NCBI GenBank assembly: GCA_965661115.1
Contig: CBFICO010000108.1
Location: 1-8,051, forward strand
DNA: 8,051 nucleotides
Reading direction: 5' to 3'
Source: UBA6770 sp965661115
GTDB lineage: Bacteria; Bacteroidota; Bacteroidia; Flavobacteriales_G; Salibacteraceae
Shown: piece by piece, positions 5,422-8,051 of the stretch
How positions within the stretch are numbered: the stretch's first letter is position 1
Layout: the number at the start of each line of letters is the position of its first letter
Program-made: the position numbers and the translations under genes
Notes under the pieces: model-generated
Database searches by the model: none
Seen by the model: only the letters and a program-made list of their open reading frames with translations
Told to the model about the DNA's origin: nothing

Positions 5422-7293
5422 CTATTCTTTTACAGATCCTTCAAAAAACACTTTTTGCGATTCTGCTTTTGGATAAGCATTGTTTTTAGCGTCAATATCT
5501 GCTACACGTTGCGATGGGTCTAGCTGCATAGATTTAATATCGTCTAATTTAATGGGTATGCTCAAACGATAGTTAGGATGCGTCCAAGGCCAATTTGAGC
5601 ATTCGGTAACTGTTTTAGATTCCACAAAAGACTTGCTTCCGCGCATGTTGAACAACGGAATATAAAATAGTTGTTTAGAATCGTCTTTTAAGGTTACCTC
5701 CAACTCAACAGGCATGGGCATTTGACCGATGCGTTCTAAGGTTATGAGGGTGTTTTTTTTGTTGCTTTCAACTTCAGAAATACTGTAATCAATGGTTTTG
5801 CTGGTGTTTATCCAATTTGTGAAATACCAATCCAAATCCATATCAGCCGCTTTTTCCATTACGCGTTTAAAATCGTCTGGAGTAGGATGTTTGAATCGCC
5901 AAGTATAGTAGTAGGTGCGCATAGCTTCGTAAAATATTTCTTCGCCAACAATGTAAAGCAACTGACTCAAAAATGTTGTGCCTTTGTAATAAACGTTGGT
6001 TCCATAAACTCGATTACTGTGAAAGAAATCGGCGTGCGAGCTCATCGGTTCGTAATCGGGGTGCTTTAAGATTCGGAAGTAGTTTTTATAAGCAGGGTAG
6101 GCGGGGTTGATTAGGTTTCTGTTGAACAAAGAATCCAACACATAATACTGGGCAAATTGAGTAAATCCTTCGTCCATCCACGGGTATTTGTTTTCGTTGG
6201 TAGCCAAAAGGCCATAGTACCAACTGTGAATGGATTCGTGAACGGTTACTGAAACCAACCCGCCAAATGAACCCGTACCTGAAATCAAGGTAGCCATAGG
6301 GTATTCCATACCGCCATCACCACCCTGAATTACGCTGTATTGTTTATAAGGGTACTCGCCAAACACATTGTTTACAATACTAAAGTTCGCCTCAGTATAA
6401 CTTTGTAGTTTCTGCCAGTTATTTGCAATGCTAGAGTCGCTTTTGTACAAGAAGTGTAATTCTAACCCGAACTTAGTTTTTCGGATTTCGTGTACATAAT
6501 TTGGGTCCGCAGCCCAAGCAAAATCGTGCACTTTAGGTGCAACAAAATGCCACGTCAGTTTTTTGCCTTCTGGGCGGTTTACTTTGCTGTTTTCAATGTA
6601 TCCGTGACCAATTTGTTCCGGGTTTTGCAAATAACCCGATCCGCCAATGGTAAAGCTTGAATCAATAGTAATCTTTACATCAAAGTCACTCCAAACGCCA
6701 TGAAACTCACGCCCGATGTATGGGTCGGTCATCCAACCGTCTTTATCGTACTCAGCCATTTTCGGGTACCACTGCGTCATGCTATAAGCAACACCCTCTG
6801 CGTTATTGCGACCTGATCGTCGTATTTGAACCGGCACCTGACTTTCAAAATCCATATTAAAAACAGTTGATTTGCCTGGCAATAATGGTTGAGCAAGCTT
6901 TACGAATAGTAGCGTTTGGTTGATATTCCAATCCACTTTATTTCCGTCTTGTGTGAGTTTGTTAATGCGTTGGTAGCCAATTTCTTTTTCGTTAAGCTTT
7001 TCAATTCTGCTGCCCACTCTGGGGTCGGGATCTTGAATGGTTCTAGAACGCGCGTCCATCATGCTGCCCGGCTGAAAAGCATTAAAATACAAGTGGTAAT
7101 AAACCTTATAAAGCGTATCTGGACTGTTGTTAAAGTACTTTAGTTCTTGCGTTCCAGTAAGTTGATGGTTTTCGGTGTTCAGTTCAACTTCCATTTTATA
7201 TTCAGCTCGCTGTTGCCAGTAGCCGTTTTGAGCAAAAAGGGCAAGGTTTCCAATCGATAAAAGTAGGAGAGTGCTTAACTGTTTTTTTGTCAT
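5422..7293 (-). CDS. Secreted M1-family zinc metallopeptidase (aminopeptidase)
   Basis: A 623-residue protein predicted to remove N-terminal residues from peptides in the periplasm or at the envelope. A Sec signal peptide (MTKKQ, hydrophobic core, LALFA then Q) probably ends after residue 21. Residues about 30-270 form the N-terminal beta-sandwich of M1 enzymes. The substrate-anchoring motif, GxMEN in the classical family, reads GGMEY at 327-331. The zinc site is complete: HESIH at 352-356 and the third ligand E375 in PWMDEGF, with the family's 18-residue spacing; E353 is the catalytic glutamate. Y435 in VYYKGTTF is the likely transition-state tyrosine. A helical and beta C-terminal part follows, and no T9SS sorting domain is visible. 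The length fits the shorter bacterial M1 proteins, which lack the large C-terminal helical domain. The substrate is not predictable. yjdM follows after 4 bases, and a divergent promoter region lies upstream. Confidence 0.95.
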   Translation of the reverse strand: MTKKQLSTLLLLSIGNLALFAQNGYWQQRAEYKMEVELNTENHQLTGTQELKYFNNSPDTLYKVYYHLYFNAFQPGSMMDARSRTIQDPDPRVGSRIEKLNEKEIGYQRINKLTQDGNKVDWNINQTLLFVKLAQPLLPGKSTVFNMDFESQVPVQIRRSGRNNAEGVAYSMTQWYPKMAEYDKDGWMTDPYIGREFHGVWSDFDVKITIDSSFTIGGSGYLQNPEQIGHGYIENSKVNRPEGKKLTWHFVAPKVHDFAWAADPNYVHEIRKTKFGLELHFLYKSDSSIANNWQKLQSYTEANFSIVNNVFGEYPYKQYSVIQGGDGGMEYPMATLISGTGSFGGLVSVTVHESIHSWYYGLLATNENKYPWMDEGFTQFAQYYVLDSLFNRNLINPAYPAYKNYFRILKHPDYEPMSSHADFFHSNRVYGTNVYYKGTTFLSQLLYIVGEEIFYEAMRTYYYTWRFKHPTPDDFKRVMEKAADMDLDWYFTNWINTSKTIDYSISEVESNKKNTLITLERIGQMPMPVELEVTLKDDSKQLFYIPLFNMRGSKSFVESKTVTECSNWPWTHPNYRLSIPIKLDDIKSMQLDPSQRVADIDAKNNAYPKAESQKVFFEGSVKE

Positions 7294-7301
7294 ACCGTTC
7301 G

Positions 7302-7329
7302 TTTAGAGCGCCCGAAAGTAACACCTTTG
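7302..7329 (+). promoter_or_regulatory. Candidate promoter of the DUF493 gene
   Basis: CACCTTTG (7322-7329) is one base off the -7 consensus TAnnTTTG and has the CCTTTGC core often seen in Bacteroidota. A weak -33 candidate TTTA lies at 7302-7305, 16 bases upstream. The box lies 27 bases before the ATG at 7357. The TTG at 7327, which could also be read as a start, falls inside this box, supporting the ATG at 7357 as the true start. Confidence 0.38.
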
Positions 7330-7342
7330 CCGCACTTTCAAA
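7313..7342 (-). promoter_or_regulatory. Candidate promoter of the M1 peptidase-yjdM operon
   Basis: On the minus strand TTTG (7339-7342, inside a longer TTTTTG run) is followed after 18 bases by TACTTTCG (7313-7320), one base off TAnnTTTG. The spacing is the same as in the lipoprotein promoter candidate at 5004-5033. It leaves a leader of about 15 bases before the peptidase ATG at 7293. It interlocks with the plus-strand promoter candidate at 7302-7329. Confidence 0.42.
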
Positions 7343-7356
7343 AAGCAAATACACCA

Positions 7357-7644
7357 ATGGAGGATAAGCAAGATAAAAAAGGCGATTGGGATCAGTTAAG
7401 GATAAAGTTAGACGAAGAAGGAAACTACCCCAAGGTGTACTTTTTTAAGTTTATAGTTCCTGGAGATAACCGCTCCATTGCGCGCATGGAATCCATATTT
7501 GGCGAAGAAGCTCAAGTAAACTTGCGTATGTCTAAAAACGGCAAGTACGCTAGTTTTTCTGTAAAAGAAATGATGTTGGATACCGATTCAATTATCAAGC
7601 GCTACGATAAGGCAATGGAAATTGAGGGCTGTATTGCGTTGTAA
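7357..7644 (+). CDS. DUF493 (YbeD-like) family protein
   Basis: A 95-residue soluble protein from the ATG at 7357. Ten more residues could be read from a TTG at 7327, but that codon lies in the probable promoter. The first about 25 residues are charged (MEDKQDKKGDWDQLRIKLDE). The rest is the DUF493 domain: YFFKFIVPGDNRSIARMES, a middle GEEAQVNLRMSKNGKYASFS and the ending VKEMMLDTDSIIKRYDKAME followed by IEGCIAL. Known: E. coli YbeD belongs to this family and has a small ferredoxin-like fold resembling ACT regulatory domains. Its role is not settled. The FKFIVP strand, NGKYxS strand and IEGxIxL ending fit the family well. The gene is divergent from the M1 peptidase and is followed by a long repeat-bearing region, so it appears to be transcribed alone. 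Confidence 0.88.
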   Translation: MEDKQDKKGDWDQLRIKLDEEGNYPKVYFFKFIVPGDNRSIARMESIFGEEAQVNLRMSKNGKYASFSVKEMMLDTDSIIKRYDKAMEIEGCIAL

Positions 7645-7718
7645 AAAGCAACCAACTCGTTATTACTGCCTTGAGCCGGAATCTATAATTGTATTTAGGT
7701 TGTTTAATTTTGAAAAGT

Positions 7719-7742
7719 CGAACGCGAAGGGATTCGTTCGCG
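7719..7742. repeat. Short hairpin with two mutually exclusive 6-bp stems
   Basis: CGAACG (7719-7724) can pair with CGTTCG (7735-7740). Alternatively CGCGAA (7723-7728) can pair with TTCGCG (7737-7742). The arms overlap, so only one stem can form at a time. It lies about 75 bases after the DUF493 stop and has no following U-tract, so it is a poor intrinsic terminator. Confidence 0.4.
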
Positions 7743-7770
7743 AGTGTGGGTTTCTATGGTGAAAATTAAA

Positions 7771-7852
7771 TGCTCAAGCCGCAAGGCTTTCCATTTGGTT
7801 ACTCCCTTCGGTCATGAGAACGCTGCGCTTAGTTGACACAAATGGAAATAAA
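7771..7852. repeat. Nested-hairpin intergenic repeat, copy 1 (41-base loop)
   Basis: Starts with TGCTCAAGCCGCAAGG and runs to TTTCCATTTG (7788-7797), which pairs with CAAATGGAAA (7839-7848) and is followed by TAAA. Inside the first part, AAGCC and GGCTT form a 5-bp stem with a GCAA loop. The 27-base head (7771-7797) matches copy 2 at 25 positions, and the 14-base tail (7839-7852) matches exactly. The 41-base loop includes CTCCCTTCGGTCATGAG and GCTGCGCTTAG, absent from copy 2. Confidence 0.75.
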
Positions 7853-7873
7853 CCTGCCTGCCGGCCGGGCAGG
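7853..7873. repeat. GC-rich palindrome between the two repeat copies
   Basis: CCTGCC (7853-7858) pairs with GGCAGG (7868-7873), with an internal GCCGGCC core, in otherwise AT-rich DNA. It abuts the end of repeat copy 1 exactly. Similar CCTGCC...GGCAGG palindromes recur between genes in some Bacteroidota genomes (from memory). It could be an interspersed palindromic element or a terminator stem; no U-tract follows on either strand. Confidence 0.55.
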
Positions 7874-7875
7874 AA

Positions 7876-7885
7876 TCAAGTCTTC
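7876..7885. repeat. 10-base direct repeat TCAAGTCTTC, first copy
   Basis: The second copy is at 8041-8050, 165 bases on, one base before the window ends. It may mark the border of a repeating unit that contains repeat copy 2, or be coincidence. The sequence beyond the window is needed to tell. Confidence 0.3.
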
Positions 7886-7913
7886 CATAGCAATACCGAT
7901 TATATTGTTTTTT

Positions 7914-7962
7914 TGCTCGAGCCGCAGGGCTTTCCATTTGTCTTGATACAAATGGAAATAAA
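7914..7962. repeat. Nested-hairpin intergenic repeat, copy 2 (compact)
   Basis: The same head as copy 1 with two A-to-G changes (TGCTCGAGCCGCAGGG), then TTTCCATTTGT (7931-7941), which pairs perfectly over 11 bp with ACAAATGGAAA (7948-7958) around a 6-base loop CTTGAT; TAAA follows. The small inner stem is kept as AGCC/GGCT plus a G-T pair, with GCAG as loop. It is a T-tract-preceded, compact form of the element. Confidence 0.75.
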
Positions 7963-8051
7963 AATCAAGACCGCACCATCTATTGCTAAAATCTACTTCA
8001 GCTTACCTAGTCGAACCCAAAAGTGCCTTGCCTTTTCAAGTCAAGTCTTCA

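Larger units (their letters stand above)
7645..8051. other. 407-base non-coding tail with clustered repeats
   Basis: I see no gene in this stretch: all frames are broken and no protein motif appears. It holds a hairpin at 7719-7742 with two alternative pairings, two copies of a nested-hairpin repeat (7771-7852 and 7914-7962), a GC-rich palindrome (7853-7873) and a repeated TCAAGTCTTC (7876-7885 and 8041-8050). An 8-base inverted pair TAGCAATA (7889-7896) / TATTGCTA (7980-7987) brackets the second repeat copy. No clear terminator for the DUF493 gene is seen; CAACC just after the gene and a later GGTTG are too far apart to count. Confidence 0.65.

Noticed and set aside
5887..7143. Plus-strand ORFs at 5887-6069 and 6916-7143
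   Set aside because: Both are antisense to the M1 peptidase coding region and show no independent features.
8000..8030. tRNA T-arm-like GGGTTCGAC on the minus strand
   Set aside because: The flanking bases do not form the 5-bp T stem and no acceptor, D or anticodon arm is found.
7645..8051. CRISPR array
   Set aside because: Only two repeat copies, of unequal length, with internal hairpins and no uniform spacers or cas genes.

Overview
The window looks like chromosome from a member of the Bacteroidota, probably a Flavobacteriia-type lineage. The base composition is moderately AT-rich, Shine-Dalgarno sequences are largely absent, and several genes are preceded by Bacteroidota-type promoter elements (a -7 box resembling TAnnTTTG with TTTG about 18 bases upstream). 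Two secreted proteins have Bacteroidota-style export signals, and the small proteins resemble families common in this phylum. The genus cannot be named from this sequence.

Layout, left to right. Positions 1-2597 (minus strand) carry uvrB followed after 4 bases by a pseudouridine synthase of the RluE type, which runs off the left edge. A 308-base divergent intergenic region follows, with a perfect AT-rich inverted repeat. On the plus strand, a 53-residue single-span membrane protein is followed after one base by a class I SAM-dependent methyltransferase. The methyltransferase converges with a GNAT acetyltransferase, leaving only 3 bases between the two stop codons. Upstream of the GNAT gene on the minus strand lie a probable decayed small lipoprotein gene (interrupted by a TAG, no proper start) and an intact lipoprotein of unknown function. 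Next is a minus-strand pair: a secreted M1-family metallopeptidase followed after 4 bases by the zinc-ribbon protein YjdM. A short divergent promoter region separates the peptidase from a plus-strand DUF493 (YbeD-like) gene. The last 407 bases hold no convincing gene but are dense in repeats: a small hairpin with two alternative pairings, two copies of a nested-hairpin repeat, and a GC-rich palindrome.

The genes are mostly housekeeping or general metabolism: DNA excision repair, 23S rRNA modification, peptide breakdown in the envelope, and small-molecule methylation and acetylation. They do not form one pathway. I found no phage, transposase, CRISPR, toxin-antitoxin or biosynthetic system. 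The items most worth a second look are the 3' repeat cluster, the broken small lipoprotein gene, the tiny membrane protein next to the methyltransferase, and the face-to-face overlapping promoters between the M1 peptidase and DUF493 genes.
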